DNA from: Symbiodinium natans
Taxonomy: Eukaryota; Sar; Dinophyceae; Suessiales; Symbiodiniaceae
DNA length: 64,000 bases
Assembly: GCA_905221605.1 (NCBI GenBank)
Contig: CAJNDS010002439.1
Location: 362,806 to 426,805 of the forward strand
Direction: 5' to 3'
Positions 53,427-64,000 of this stretch are shown here, piece after piece. Every line of letters starts with the position of its first letter. Positions within the stretch are counted from its first letter, which is position 1. The notes beneath the pieces are model-generated. The model saw nothing but the letters and a program-made list of their open reading frames with translations, was not told the origin of the DNA and did no database searches. The position numbers and the translations under genes were made by a program.

Positions 53427-53822
53427 GAAAGTTCCTGTCTAAGGACATGTTAACTTTGTTGTCCTGCATGCTGGCTCAGAGTTGTGTGTGTGTAGTTGTA
53501 GGAACTCCGTAGTTGTGCCTTGGAGGCTCGACGGGAGTGCTGCTTTAAGTGGGAAAGCCTTTTGAAGTGCTTGAGTTGTAGGGATGTGTGTCTGGAAGCT
53601 GTAGAAGTGACTGTGCACGTTTTTGCTTGCTTTAGGTGTAGTTGGGTAGGTCCCGAGAACTCCCACTGACGTTTGAGTTTGTTTTGTGGCTGTGGAGAAC
53701 ACGCGGCAGAGCAGAGTTTTCACCTGTGTGTAAAGAGTTTCACTGACGAAGCCTCCGGCTTATGATTTTGGCTCAAGTCGTGAGAAAAAGAGGGTTCAGC
53801 GCGCTGCTGCTGTGTTTTCACA
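53427..53822 (+). repeat. copia 3' LTR, bases 4 to end
   Basis: This resumes the LTR interrupted at 43256. Versus the 5' LTR it shows C to A (gttAact), a three-base gain near TGTGTGTAGTTG, loss of one T (gctttaag), A to G (aggtGtag) and T to C (cacGCgg). It ends TTTTCACA, then TAAGG (target duplication 53823-53827). Confidence 0.95.
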
Positions 53823-54190
53823 TAAGGGGGGGTTTCAGAGGGGGACTTAAAGGGGGGCTTGAAGGGGCTTAAAGGGGGCCTTGAAGAGGGCTTAAAGGGG
53901 GTCTTAAGGGGGGGGGGGCTGAAAGAAGATGAGAGAAGGGATTTACTCTAAATTCCACCCCCCTCGAATCTTGTTTTATTTTTTGGATTTCATTATTCGA
54001 AGCCAGAGAAGTGAGACTTTAAACATTACCTTCTCTTCAAGAAGAGAGAGAAGGAAATTTAGTCTAAATTCCGCCCCCTTCAAATCTTGTTTTATTTTTC
54101 TATTTGTTTTTTAGATTTCATTATTCGAAATTAGAGAAGTGAGGGGGGTCTTAAGGGGGAGGCTTATCGGGGGTTTAAAGGGGGGCTTAA
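53823..54190. repeat. G-rich CTTAA repeats and a 110-bp tandem pair
   Basis: Runs of GGGG with CTTAAAG or CTTGAAG surround two diverged copies of an AT-rich unit (53932-54015 and 54047-54144: TCTAAATTCC, then AATCTTGTTTTATTTTT, then TTTCATTATTCGAA and AGAGAAGTGAG). Confidence 0.85.
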
Positions 54191-54191
54191 A

Positions 54192-54376
54192 GGTCGAACC
54201 TGGGTTGAACCTGGGTTGAACCCGGATTCAACCCAGGTTGAACCCAGGTTGAACCTGGATTCTGACCCGGGTTCTGAACCCGGGTTGAACCCAGGTTGAA
54301 CCTGGGTTGAACCTGGGTTGAACCCAGGTTGCACCTGGGTTGAACCCAGGTTGAACCCAGGTTAAACCCAGGTTCT
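54192..54376. repeat. palindromic AACCTGGGTT satellite
   Basis: About 15 units of 10-12 bp alternate between GGGTTGAACCT and its complement AGGTTGAACCC, so most of the array can pair with itself. C runs follow (54392-54427 and 54469-54488) with one partial extra unit between them. Confidence 0.9.
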
Positions 54377-54529
54377 CGATGTTGTTGTTCCCACCCCCCC
54401 CCCCCCCCCCCCCCCCGCCCCCCCCCCAGAGGGCCGGGAGTTCGAAAACCTGGGTTGAACCCAGGTCGAACCCCCCCCCCCCCCCCCCGAACCTTGCTCG
54501 CTCACCCACCCTTACCAACGCTGTTAGAA

Positions 54530-55170
54530 GCCAGGAAGATTTTCAGCACCCACTTAGCACAGGCTGCAAAGGCACAAACTGTGCAAACTAAATGCTGCAA
54601 AGGGCTGTTGGAATGGAAACCAATGCTTTTCTGCGACATGCTTATAAAGGTAGATTTGCGGCCTATGCCATCCCCCCTGCGCTGTTGCAAGGTTCCTGGA
54701 ACATCACACAAGCTCGATCTACCCTCCAAGCCATGATTTGGCAAGGAGTGCCTTTCTATCAGCCGGACACACGGTTAACAATGGGAACTGGGCAACCTTT
54801 GCACTGGAAGCTGGCGAAAGCTTTGTAATGCGAACAGGCTTGCCGCAATGCTTCCTTACTGCGCTGGGGCTGTGCTCTGGGTGCACGATGGGGTGTACAT
54901 CAAAGCAAGAATGCGGTCACATCTTTCCTCTAAAGCGCTTGTCCAACCCAAATTGGACAGCACTTCTTTCCGCAAGTCACCCCAAATCAGAAGTACGAGG
55001 GCCTGAATGAAGTTTTTGCGGTCACCTCCACTGAACTTGAATTTAAGGCAGCAGTTGATGCGTTAAATGCTGCGGGCATTGCCTGTCACAACCCAACATT
55101 TCCGAAGTCCATTGCTCAAAGGAAAAGCAAGCGAATTGGCTGGAGGTTCCGGATATTCTGAAGGTTGAAA
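54530..55170 (+). pseudogene. second frameshifted coding remnant, unknown protein
   Basis: Plus frames take over from each other: METNAFLRHAYKGRFAAYAI and IWQGVPFYQPDTR (frame of 54592), LAAMLPYCAGAVLWVHDGVY followed by IKARMRSHLSS (about 54840-54930), NEVFAVTSTELEFKAAVDAL and NAAGIACHNPTFPKS ending FRIF-stop at about 55160. The HDGVYI box is polymerase-like, but I cannot name a family. Base composition resembles the remnant at 25095-26490; the two may be parts of one gene split by the element nest. Confidence 0.4.
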
Positions 55171-55365
55171 AGCAAAGGGAAAGCAAACGGAAGTGGATGT
55201 TATTGCTGCTCCGCGTAGCAGTTGGGTAAATGCCCCTATTCGCTGCGCAGGCTGCTGTTTTCTGTTAGTAGTGAGCGCCCGCCCACAACCCTTGATTGCT
55301 ACTTATGTTGCTGTTAAGGTTCAAGGAAGTTGTAAACGCCCCCCCTCCCAAAGACATCTGTTTGC

Positions 55366-55562
55366 GCCTTGGATGTTTTTTATCCGGATCGGATTTTTAC
55401 CCTCCCCCTGCCCAACAAGCAAGAAACACTGTAAATACCGATGTTGCGGGCATGTAAGTGTGCGAAAAACCCATGCGCCTTGGACGTTATCGTCCGGCAA
55501 CAGACGTTTTAAACCCCCCCCCAACAAGCAAGACTGTAAATACCGATGTTTTGGGCATGAAC
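55366..55562 (+). repeat. tandem pair, unit about 110 bp, before the ACT array
   Basis: CGCCTTGGATGTTTTTTATC and CGCCTTGGACGTTATCGTCC start two copies that both end AACAAGCAAG..CTGTAAATACCGATGTT..GGGCATG. Confidence 0.8.
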
Positions 55563-55589
55563 ACCCAGGCGCCACAGGCGCGCGCCCCT

Positions 55590-55678
55590 TACTACTACTA
55601 CTACTACTACTTCTACTACTACTACTCCTACTACTACTACTACTACTACTACTACTGCTACTACTACTACTACTACTT

Positions 55679-55730
<52 letters not shown>

Positions 55731-55747
55731 GACTAGTACTACGACTA

Positions 55748-55809
<62 letters not shown>

Positions 55810-55825
55810 TAACTACTATTACTAT

Positions 55826-55889
<64 letters not shown>

Positions 55890-55972
55890 GCTATTACTAC
55901 TGCAACTATTATTACTACTACTACTACCACTACTAACTACCACTACCACTACCATTACCACTACCACTACCA

Positions 55973-56012
<40 letters not shown>

Positions 56013-56158
56013 CACTACCACTACTACAACAACAACAACTACTACTACTACTACTACTACTACTACTGCTATTACAACTAGTATTATGACAACAACTTGT
56101 ACTACTACTACTATTATTATTACTACTACTACTACTGCTACAACAACTGCTACTACTG

Positions 56159-56197
<39 letters not shown>

Positions 56198-56209
56198 TTA
56201 CTACTAGTG

Positions 56210-56263
<54 letters not shown>

Positions 56264-56369
56264 TTACTACGACTACTATTGCTACGACTACTGCTACTAC
56301 TGCTACTACTACTACTACTACTGCTACTACTGCTACTGCTACTATCACTATTACTACTACTAGTAGTAG

Positions 56370-56412
<43 letters not shown>

Positions 56413-56486
56413 GCTACTGCTATTACTACTACTACTATTACTACTATTACTACTACTACTACTACTGCTACCACTGCTACTACTGG

Positions 56487-56517
<31 letters not shown>

Positions 56518-56577
56518 GCTACTACTGCTACTACTGCTACTGCTACTATCATTATTACTACTACTAGTACTTCTTCA

Positions 56578-56621
<44 letters not shown>

Positions 56622-56622
56622 G
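55590..56622. repeat. giant imperfect (ACT)n microsatellite, about 1 kb
   Basis: Over 340 triplets, mostly ACT, with ATT, GCT, ACC, ACA and AGT variants clustered toward the middle. The left flank (GGCGCCACAGGCGCGCGCCC) resembles that of the 21954 array (GGCGCCCAAGGGCGCGC). The poly-Thr, poly-Leu and poly-Val frames are artefacts. Confidence 0.98.
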
Positions 56623-56629
56623 ACTGTTC

Positions 56630-59160
56630 GAGGCTCCAGGAGCAGGAGGTCCACTTCGGCTTCCTCCGGGCGAGCTTTGAGGCTCTAGCCCTGTGATTGA
56701 TTGTGATTGTTTTTTTTGTATTTCTCCAGAGACGGCGTAGGTTAGGCACGGTTATGGTGATGAACTGAATACCGGTCAGTCCTTGGGACATGTTCATGCT
56801 GCTGACTCAAACATCATTTTTCTGGGAGTAGTCGAGAGTAGTGGCAAGACTTCGCAGCGTGTACTTGGTGTGGCACTGTTTCCCTGTTCTGTGTTGGCGC
56901 GGACCTACGGAACTAGTGCTTGGGGTCCTTAATAAGGATTATAGTACTCCTATGGTAATCCCAGGAAGAAAAGGGGGGAACATCCAAAACTAGTGCCCAT
57001 AGATGGTCCCTCCATGAACGGCTAAGGCTCACACGCAGCAGATGCTGAACCTCACAGACGGTCTTCACGAGAAGCAGTCCAATCAAAGCCCAGGCTATTG
57101 GGCGGTTGACGGGTATCGTACACCCTAAACCCGTCTACAGCCTAAGCCTTTATATCTTTTATTGGGCTTGGAGGTTTCAAGCTGCTTCTTGAGCTTTGCA
57201 TCGGGTGTTTGTCCTGCTAAGAGTACCTTGCGAAGTGTTCACCGAAGCCGCAAGCTGTAAACCGAAACCAAATCCCCTTCCGCGGGCTGGGCTCTGTTCA
57301 CGGGGTCTCTAGCCGTGAATCAGAAACTCCGATGTGCGCCGGAATCACACTCCAGCCCCGAACCCCGCCACAATACGGATTTCCCCCAGGCGCCAAGAAG
57401 GCGTGGAAGGAGGCCCGGAAGAGACCTCGGCCAAGGGTTTGGAGGGCTTCAAAATCGGGGCGGGGCAGGGCTTGCGGCTTGGCTGCCGTTCCCAAATAGG
57501 AGCCGCGGCCTAGGATGTAAGTAGCCGATTTAGCCCACCCCTGCGGCCCGGCGGCCGATCCATCTGACTCTACATCAAAGCCAGAAGCTTTTTTCTGGAC
57601 CCCTGCAGACCCTTGGTTTGGTGGCGCACCCCAAGTCTGAACAGGAGAGAGGTCATTGGATTCATTGGGTTCAGGGACAATCTAGGGCAAGCTTGATTGG
57701 AGGCGATGGCCATCGAAGCGGGCCCCAGCGGCGCAGCTGAGCGTGGCTGCTTCAAGGGCAGGGCCTACCAAGGTTTCAAGGGTTGAGGAGCTTAGGGGGT
57801 TTGAGGGGGTTTAGGATGGCCTGGTACGCTAGTCCGTCCGTGGTTGCCAAAGGGCAAGCTCAGGTGCAATGCTTCGTCTAATCTCCGAGACGCCTGCGAT
57901 TGATACGCCCAAAAAGAGCTTGCGTGCCGAATCACTTGATTCGCCTTCGTCTTTGAGCTCGGTTTATGGCCTGGATTGGATCGGGGTCAGTCTCATGTCT
58001 AACCCCGCAGGCAGGGAGAATAAGTGGAGCTGAGATCAGACCTGCCATGGCTCCTGTGCAGTGAATGCCCCACAAATGCACAGTTCAGCAGGTTGTTCCT
58101 TGAGGGTCCAGAGCATGATTCAATACTATTCCCCAGGCCTCTGTGTTAGAGGGTTGAGGCTTTAGGGTTAAAGGTTCGATCGAGGACTCGAAGTCGAGGC
58201 TTCGAAGGTTCGAATCTGCCCAACCTAACCACGCTCTCAACCCTGCACGTCGTGGACTTGGGCTTCGAGAGCTCAGAGTCTAGAATGTACATGGTTGTCT
58301 TGAATCAATGTATGTAGCCTAAATCACAAGATGGCTTTACAAGGGCTGTTAGAAGGGGTTCGTAGAGATTGGTTCGGGGTCTCAAATCCCACAATCACGG
58401 AATATGGGCCTTGTAGTACGGTATGTTTGACGAGTCTGCACTGAGAAGGCATGGCCCCTGGAATTTGAACTCAATACCACTACGCTGCAATACCCATGGC
58501 CTGCGGAACATCTTCAGACGGTGACCGATACTGATACACGCAGGACTACTGGCACCAAACCCTGAGCTCCCAAATCCAAGATCTCCAGATCTGACTGCCT
58601 GCACGCCAGAGAACCAGCATTGATGCCACCACGGTTTCCCCTGAATCCTCGACCCCACTCCAACCGTGAATATTCCCCAAAGCCCCTCTTTCTCTCTACG
58701 CCCTTGAACGAACCCTGTCCAGTGCAGTCTCGTCAAACTTCCGTGATTATGGAATTTGAGGCTCTTGAAACACCCTCAGAAAAGCAGCGCGCTGTAACCC
58801 CACATGCACCCCGAACTAATCTCCACGACAAAGTCGTCCTGCATATGTATAACACCATGACGTGGTTTCGAAGTTTTGTTCATTGAGAATTCGTTTGAGA
58901 ACCAAGTGCCAAGCGAAGCAGGTCGGCTGACTTAGCCTGCTGTCGGAAGGTTTCACAACGATTCTGACTAGCTACGCCCTCGTGGCAGGGATTCAGCCGA
59001 CTTCAGTCATGCTGGACAACCATGGACAGTCTACGTAAATACCCCACAAGCCTGCTTTCTCCAGTATTGCAGTCTTGTCAATTTGGAAGGCTCCAAAAAG
59101 CGGTATGATTTTCCACAGCTCTGCCAGCTTCAGTTTTGAGCTGGGCAGCGGTAGTCTGAT
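56630..59160. other. no supported gene
   Basis: Unique-looking sequence with short, unsupported open frames and one degenerate telomere-like TTAGGG stretch near 58160. A TCGA-rich patch lies at 58170-58215. Confidence 0.4.
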
Positions 59161-59330
59161 GCAGCTTCCTGTTGCGGAAAAAGGCCGTGAAAGCACGATC
59201 CATGCGCCTGGGGAACTCAAGCAACCTGCAGGCACGTTTTGACTCTTTTGCGCCGGCGGCGAAGTTTGGCTCAGATTCTTCCGTTCACAGAGCTTCCGCG
59301 ATCTTCATCTTAGTTCTTTGCAGTGCTAGG

Positions 59331-60218
59331 ATGCGATCAACGCGGATGCTCCTTGCTTCCATCTTCGCAGGCAGTCTGCTGCTCTTTCCGAGCAGAGGCT
59401 TCGTGGAGCCTTTGTGGCCGCAAGGCCAGCGCAGTTGGAAGCCACGTCGGGTAGCTTCACCCAAGCTCATTTTGGTGGACAAGAAGACGGACAAGATGAC
59501 ACCGCTGGATGTGCTTCGGTCGAGGGCCGAAGCTGACCTCATCTCCCTACGTGGCGTCGCAGCGAGGTCAAAGTCAGACGCGGCTTTGAAGCTGTCGGGC
59601 GTTTTGCTTTGGGCAGTGGCGTATGTCCTTGTTATTCAAGCCGGCCTTGCTCACAAAGGATGCCTGATCGACCGTGAGTTGCTGGCCTACAACCTTTGCT
59701 GGGAGCTTCAGACGTGCACTTCTTGGAGTCGAGGAAGCCCCTTGCGCCATGTTGTCGGCGGTGTTTGGCTCCTTCTAGATTTGGGTGTACTCGCCACCTT
59801 CCTCATGTTCGGAAATCTGGGCGACTCTGGCAGTCTCTTCCAGCAGCGCAGTGAATTTGCAGCCTTTTTCGCGGCATTCCTGGCCGTCGGCTGCCAGCTA
59901 GCCAAAGTGGATGAGAAATGGCTTCAATTGTGGAAGCACACTGCGTGGCTGAGTTCGGCTGCCATAAATTTTTGCATAATTCGCTTAAGTATGCAAGGCC
60001 TCCTCCCTGTTCATGAGGGCAGTCTCTTTTGGCTTCCATGGCTATTTTTGATAGGAGACCTTCTGTACGTTAAAGGTGGTTGGAGCAAGTATAGAGGCTT
60101 CCACAGACCTGCGATTCGCCCGATCCGTTTTTGCGTGGTCACCATGTCTTTACTGCCCTGCATACTCGCTCACCTGATGCATGTTTGCATGGTAGTTCGT
60201 GGGCACGGACCCCTGTGA
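59331..60218 (+). CDS. plastid-targeted 7-TM protein, Pyr4/PaxB-like (tentative)
   Basis: Intronless. I chose the ATG at 59331 (the frame is open from 59172) because MRSTRMLLASIFAGSLLLFP is a clean signal peptide and is followed by SRGFVEPLW, an FVxP motif typical of dinoflagellate plastid transit peptides. The mature part has about seven hydrophobic helices (SGVLLWAVAYVLVIQAGLA; HVVGGVWLLLDLGVLATFLM; FAAFFAAFLAVGCQLA; SLFWLPWLFLIGDLLYV; FCVVTMSLLPCILAHLMHVC). The YNLCWELQTC and WLLLDLG motifs are reminiscent of the acidic positions in Pyr4/PaxB-type membrane terpene cyclases, also seven-helix proteins. That link is tentative. It ends TGA at 60216-60218. Confidence 0.7.
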   Translation: MRSTRMLLASIFAGSLLLFPSRGFVEPLWPQGQRSWKPRRVASPKLILVDKKTDKMTPLDVLRSRAEADLISLRGVAARSKSDAALKLSGVLLWAVAYVLVIQAGLAHKGCLIDRELLAYNLCWELQTCTSWSRGSPLRHVVGGVWLLLDLGVLATFLMFGNLGDSGSLFQQRSEFAAFFAAFLAVGCQLAKVDEKWLQLWKHTAWLSSAAINFCIIRLSMQGLLPVHEGSLFWLPWLFLIGDLLYVKGGWSKYRGFHRPAIRPIRFCVVTMSLLPCILAHLMHVCMVVRGHGPL

Positions 60219-60504
60219 GCTCAAAGCTGGTTTCTGCGAAGTTCAGAAGCCGGTTTCTGCTTCGCTCAGGCATGTAAGTCACATAGCGACGACTGAGGTA
60301 AGTGCCCTGCTCATGCGATTTCGCTTGAGTATGCGAAGGTTCCTGTGTCTTATCTTAATACGGCCAGCTTGTTCTGACTGCCATGATTGCTTTCCTACAA
60401 GCGCGAGGGCACTTGCATTGTCCTTACTGCAGCAGAGCTCACCCGGATCCAGGTCTACGTGGGGTCATGTTCGCTCCAGTAGATCAGATCCTGCAAGTTT
60501 TTAA

Positions 60505-60810
60505 AAGTTCGCTCGGGCAGGCATGATTACAGAATTTATCATGCAGGCCTGGGAGGTTGGGAGGCCCACGCAAGGCAGGCTGCCGGCAAAGAATGACAAT
60601 CATTCTGCGGTTCCGCGGTGTACGTCACCTCACGCCTTCAGATATGCCAAGCTGTCGTTGTAGCTTCGCTCACGAGTGCGCCCGGGCAGGCGGGATCTGT
60701 ACAGTATCACGCAGGCCTGGGAGGTACAGTCGAAGCAGCCTGCCAGCGATAAATTATCATTAGTTCCAGATCCGTGCATTTCCTCATCTATACCAAACTG
60801 TTGTACATCC
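60505..60810. repeat. tandem pair, unit about 165 bp
   Basis: Two diverged copies carrying GGGCAGGC(A/G)GGAT, ATGCAGGCCTGGGAGGT, GGC(A)GCCTGCC(A/G)GC and a TCATTCT/TCATTAG region. Confidence 0.7.
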
Positions 60811-61255
60811 TTGTGCCACAAACGCACAGGCATGACTCAGTGGTATCAAGATGATGTCAGGGGGCTGCGCAGCAGACGTTTAGAAGCAGCTTACAACAGG
60901 ATGCGTGGAGGGATAGACTGAAGTGTGTGTGTGTGCCCTGCCCATGCAAACGAATGATGAGCGCGGCCACCTGTTTGTGCTTTCGGGTGTATCAGGAGAT
61001 GTCTGATGCCACCGTTCCCAAGGGTGCATCTCCTCAGGTATACCAAACTGTTGTCAGGCTCACAGGCATGACACAGTGGTGTCAAGATGATCTCAGGGGG
61101 CTGCGCAGCAGAAGTTTAGAAGCAGCTTACAACAGGATGCGTGGAGGGATAGACTTGAAGTGTGCGTGCCACGCCCATGCAAACGAACGATGAGCGCGGC
61201 CGCCTGTTCCGGCTTTCGGGTGTATCAGGAGCAGACAAATGATGCCACCGTTCCC
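60776..61255. repeat. tandem duplication, unit about 240 bp
   Basis: Two similar copies (60776-61020 and 61026-61255) share TATACCAAACTGTTG, ACAGGCATGAC, GGGGGCTGCGCAGCAGA, ACAACAGGATGCGTGGAGGG and TTTCGGGTGTATCAGGAG. Short frames in them are repeated but not evidently coding. Confidence 0.85.
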
Positions 61256-61259
61256 TAGC

Positions 61260-62575
61260 CCTAGACAGCGGAGCATATTCCCAGACGTCCCAAGCGTTTT
61301 CCACGCTGCTTTGGTAGCAAAAGCCTACCAGCCATTCAGCCACAGCAGATTAAGTGCTGTGGTTTACGAATGCAGGCAGCACCGCATCCCTGTCTAGTCG
61401 AGGGCTTTGGGGAAGTGCACTATAGTGCAACGTGAGCACATTTGAGTTGCGTTTGAGCCCTGATGCGAAATGAGGGTCTCTATCTGTGTGCCGTCGGCGC
61501 CCAGGTCCCTTCTCTGTTTGGATCGCACCGGTTTCTATCCTTATTTCATGTGCACTGCTCAGTTTAGTGTTTGGCTCCAGTCATGCAAAGCAGAGATTTT
61601 GCAGATGTTACATATGTCACATGACTGAAGGGGTTCCTGCAGATCTGTGCTAGAGATCTGGATGCCTTGGAACTTCATTCCCTTACAGAGCAGCCCCAGA
61701 GTAAGAAAATGCCGATGGAGAGCTGCCGCTCATTTCGGCAAGCACTTGGGAGATGTCTGTGCCTGAGCATCTCAGCTTGAGGCCTAAAAGAACTCTACGC
61801 GCTGCCGAATGCGTCGGAAGACGGGCGCATGCTTTTCGGTCCAAACTCCAAAACCCTCGCCTGTTCAAGTTCATAAGCTCATACGGCAGCCCTGGCATGG
61901 TAATTACGTGGAGGTGCGCCGCAGACATCTGGACTGTGTACGCAGATGCATGAATAAGTCACAGCATGTTACGCGGCTGCTCCCTGTACGGCTCTCTTCC
62001 CATTATTGTTAGGACAGCTGCAGTCCTTGGAATTTGGAATTTGGAATTCGTATCGGTGTATATCATGGAATCCTCAAGGAGTGGTGGTCCAAGGGAGGTA
62101 ATGAACTTCATGGCAGCGGTTTCGTGGTTTTGGGCTGTGCTGCAAGTAACGGCGTCACGGGTAGTGGTAATGGCAGAGGTTTCGAGCAGTGCCAAATGCA
62201 AACGGAAGGTAGAAGCGAAAAAGAGTGACGTTCTGGTCGACGAAAGACTGGCGAACTTCACGTGCATGGGTGTTTCGGAACACTGCCAGGCACGCTCGCC
62301 GCATGAGGCTCCACGAAGCTTTTGTCTTGGGCCTTAGATTATTACAGAGTAGAGATAGGACATGGACTTCCCTTGCAGTGAACTACTAGGTGCGCGGGTG
62401 GTTCTTGCCCGTGGTACGGGGCAAGCATTTTGCTTAGGTTGCAGGCCGAAACCACTGGCAGGGGCGATACTTCAGAGAAACGCCGCAAGAAAGGTGAAGA
62501 TCACGAACATGAAGTAGTTTAGGAGTCACAACTTGAAAGCCTTCCATGTAAACGGCAAGCCGCAAAGTTGGAAGT
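61260..62575. other. no supported gene
   Basis: A few open frames of 60-120 codons, none with recognisable motifs. Confidence 0.35.
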
Positions 62576-62581
62576 CGCCAT

Positions 62582-63312
62582 GGATGCTCTGGCCACTCGC
62601 ACGCAAGACGAGCACGGACGGAATCGTCGTGCGGGCATGGATGCTCTGGCCGCTCCCTCGCAAGACGAGCACGGAAGGAATCATCGTGCGGGCATGGATG
62701 CCCCGGCCACTCCCACGCAAGACGCGCACGTACGGAATCATCGTGCGGGCATGGATGCTCTGGCCACTCGCACGCAGGACGAGCAAGGACGGAATCATCG
62801 CGCTCGCACGCACGACGAGCACGGACGGAATCATTGTGCGGGCATGGATGCTCTGGCCACTCCCGCGCAAGACGAGCACGGACGAAATTATCGCGCGGGC
62901 GTGTATGTCCTGGACACTGCCATGCAAGACGAGCACGGACGGAATCATCCTGCGGGCATGGATGCTCTGGCCACTCGCACACAAGACGAGCACGGTGCGG
63001 GCATGGATGCTCTGGCCACTCGCACGCAAGACGAGCACGGACGGATTCATCGTGCGGGCATGGATGCTCTAGCCACTCGCAGGCAAGACAAGCACGGAAT
63101 CATCGCGCTTGCACGCACGACGCGCACGGACGGAATCATCGTGCGGGCATGGATGCTCTGGCCACTCCCACGCAAGACGAGCAGGCATCATCGTGCGGGC
63201 ATGGATGCCTTGGCCACTCCCACGCAAGACGAGCACGGACGGAATCATCGTGCGGGCATGGATGCTCTGGCCACTCGCACGCACGACGAGCACGGACGGA
63301 ATCATCGTGCGG
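62582..63312. repeat. 57-bp minisatellite, about 13 copies
   Basis: The unit contains GGATGCTCTGGCCACTCGCA, then CGCAAGACGAGCACGGACGG and AATCATCGTGCGGGCAT. Because 57 is a multiple of three, long frames open on both strands (for instance M-D-A-L-A-T-R-T-Q-D-E-H-G-R-N-H-R-A-G repeats). Several units are shortened, which shifts the frame, so coding is unlikely. Confidence 0.9.
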
Positions 63313-63466
63313 GCTCTTCCTTGCTCTTCTACCTTTTGTTCTGTCTTCATGACTTCACTTGTCTGCCAACGTTCCTGCCGTGTACAAGGCCCAAACCCCG
63401 AATATGAAACCCTTAACCCTTCACTGCAAGCCCTACACCATGCTTCCTCGAAGCTTTGCCCTTCCA

Positions 63467-63575
63467 TGCCCGCACGAATCCGCACGATGATTCCGTCCGT
63501 GCGCATCGTGCGTTCGAGTGGCCAGAGCATCCATGCCCGCACGATGATGCCGTCCCTGCTCGTCTTGCGCTGTGC
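63467..63575. repeat. inverted copies of the 57-bp unit
   Basis: About two units in the opposite orientation (ATGATTCCGTCCGTGCG, GAGTGGCCAGAGCATCCATG), 155 bp beyond the main array, so array and inverted piece could pair. Confidence 0.85.
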
Positions 63576-63579
63576 ACTT

Positions 63580-64000
63580 GCCCTCAATCTGCAAATGTGT
63601 CTGAAACACCACGGCCGTGTACGCGCCGTGGACCAAGTAGTTGGACCGCGGGGCGTCCTTGCCTGTGTGCTCTTCGGCACTTTTCGGCTGGAAACCTATG
63701 TTTTTTTTTCGGTATTTTTCTCCTTTTCCGAGGCCTCCATCACCTAAAGTTTCTAAGGCCTTGTTCAAAACGCGTTTCTTTTCGGGTTTTGGTTTTGGAC
63801 GCTTTTCCGCTATTGGCTGTGCGTTTCTTCGGGTGTTTGCTTGTTTTTCTCTGGTGTTTGCACTTGTTTTATTATCTTATTAAATTTGTTTCTGGTTCTG
63901 TGTAGTTTTTTTCTCGCCTTTTCCGCACTGTGTTTTTTTTTTTCTCCGTGTTTTGGCTGTCAGCCACTTTTTTTGGTCTTGACTGGGCGTATTGGGTTTT
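63580..64000. other. T-rich end, no supported gene
   Basis: Pyrimidine-rich sequence with several T runs from about 63700. No gene recognised. Confidence 0.4.

Noticed and set aside
55193-56688. Long ORFs over the (ACT)n array
   Set aside because: Same artefact; the repeat alone removes stop codons.
58195-58225. tRNA-like B box GGTTCGAATCT
   Set aside because: No matching A box, acceptor stem or anticodon arm could be built around it.
62582-63312. CRISPR-like regular repeats
   Set aside because: The whole 57-bp unit is repeated with no unique spacers, and the setting is eukaryotic.
62434-63768. Overlapping ORFs of 170-280 codons on both strands
   Set aside because: They come from a 57-bp minisatellite whose unit is a multiple of three. 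Shortened units shift the frame and no strand is preferred.

Overview
The window looks like nuclear DNA of a dinoflagellate, most likely Symbiodiniaceae-like. The grounds are interstitial telomere-type (TTTAGGG)n arrays; several retrotransposons whose sequences carry the 3' end of the dinoflagellate spliced leader (ATTTTGGCTCAAG, or part of it); a gene with many short exons and probable GC-AG introns; a probable plastid-targeted protein with an FVxP motif after its signal peptide; and very long triplet microsatellites. No bacterial operon, rRNA, tRNA or CRISPR array was recognised.

Layout. 1-8500: mostly non-coding, with microsatellites, a 41-bp tandem repeat, a CAT tract, a 28-30-bp repeat and telomere-like arrays, the largest at 7700-8036. 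8970-15320, minus strand: exons of one gene for a voltage-gated cation channel (S1-S6, pore, two EF-hands, C-terminal tail). 15330-25000: repeat-rich DNA with hairpins, a small TIR element, a (CTA)n array of about 420 bp and a duplicated repeat tail. 25095-26490: frameshifted coding remnant. 26502-34145: a decayed tyrosine-recombinase retroelement (DIRS/Kangaroo-like) with gag, a 2OG-Fe(II) oxygenase, a methyltransferase-like domain and RT-RNase H on the minus strand, and a divergent recombinase gene whose C-terminal half is inverted. 34197-53822: a Ty1/copia element (397-bp LTRs, 5-bp target duplication TAAGG, initiator-Met-type primer site, gag, a 2475-codon pol). Two LINE-type insertions lie one after the other at the same position of its 3' LTR: an 8.0-kb LINE with four ORFs and a 2.1-kb non-coding relative. 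53823-56622: G-rich and palindromic repeats, a second coding remnant and a 1-kb (ACT)n array. 59331-60218: an intronless gene for a 7-TM protein, probably plastid-targeted. 60500-64000: tandem duplications and a 57-bp minisatellite.

How the parts relate. The mobile elements form a nest: the recombinase element next to a coding remnant, copia inside a GGGGGCTTAA-type repeat beside it, and LINEs inside the copia LTR. The LTRs differ by only three substitutions and two small indels by eye, so the copia insertion is young and the LINEs are younger still. The most unusual signals are (1) two LINE insertions at one identical position of an LTR; (2) a family of about 23 small hairpins with covarying stems spread through LINE coding and non-coding sequence; (3) an oxygenase plus methyltransferase cassette on a retroelement; (4) spliced-leader sequence inside an LTR and at a LINE 5' end; (5) a 464-codon ORF overlapping an open pol frame. 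All calls come from reading the sequence by eye; no database search was run.
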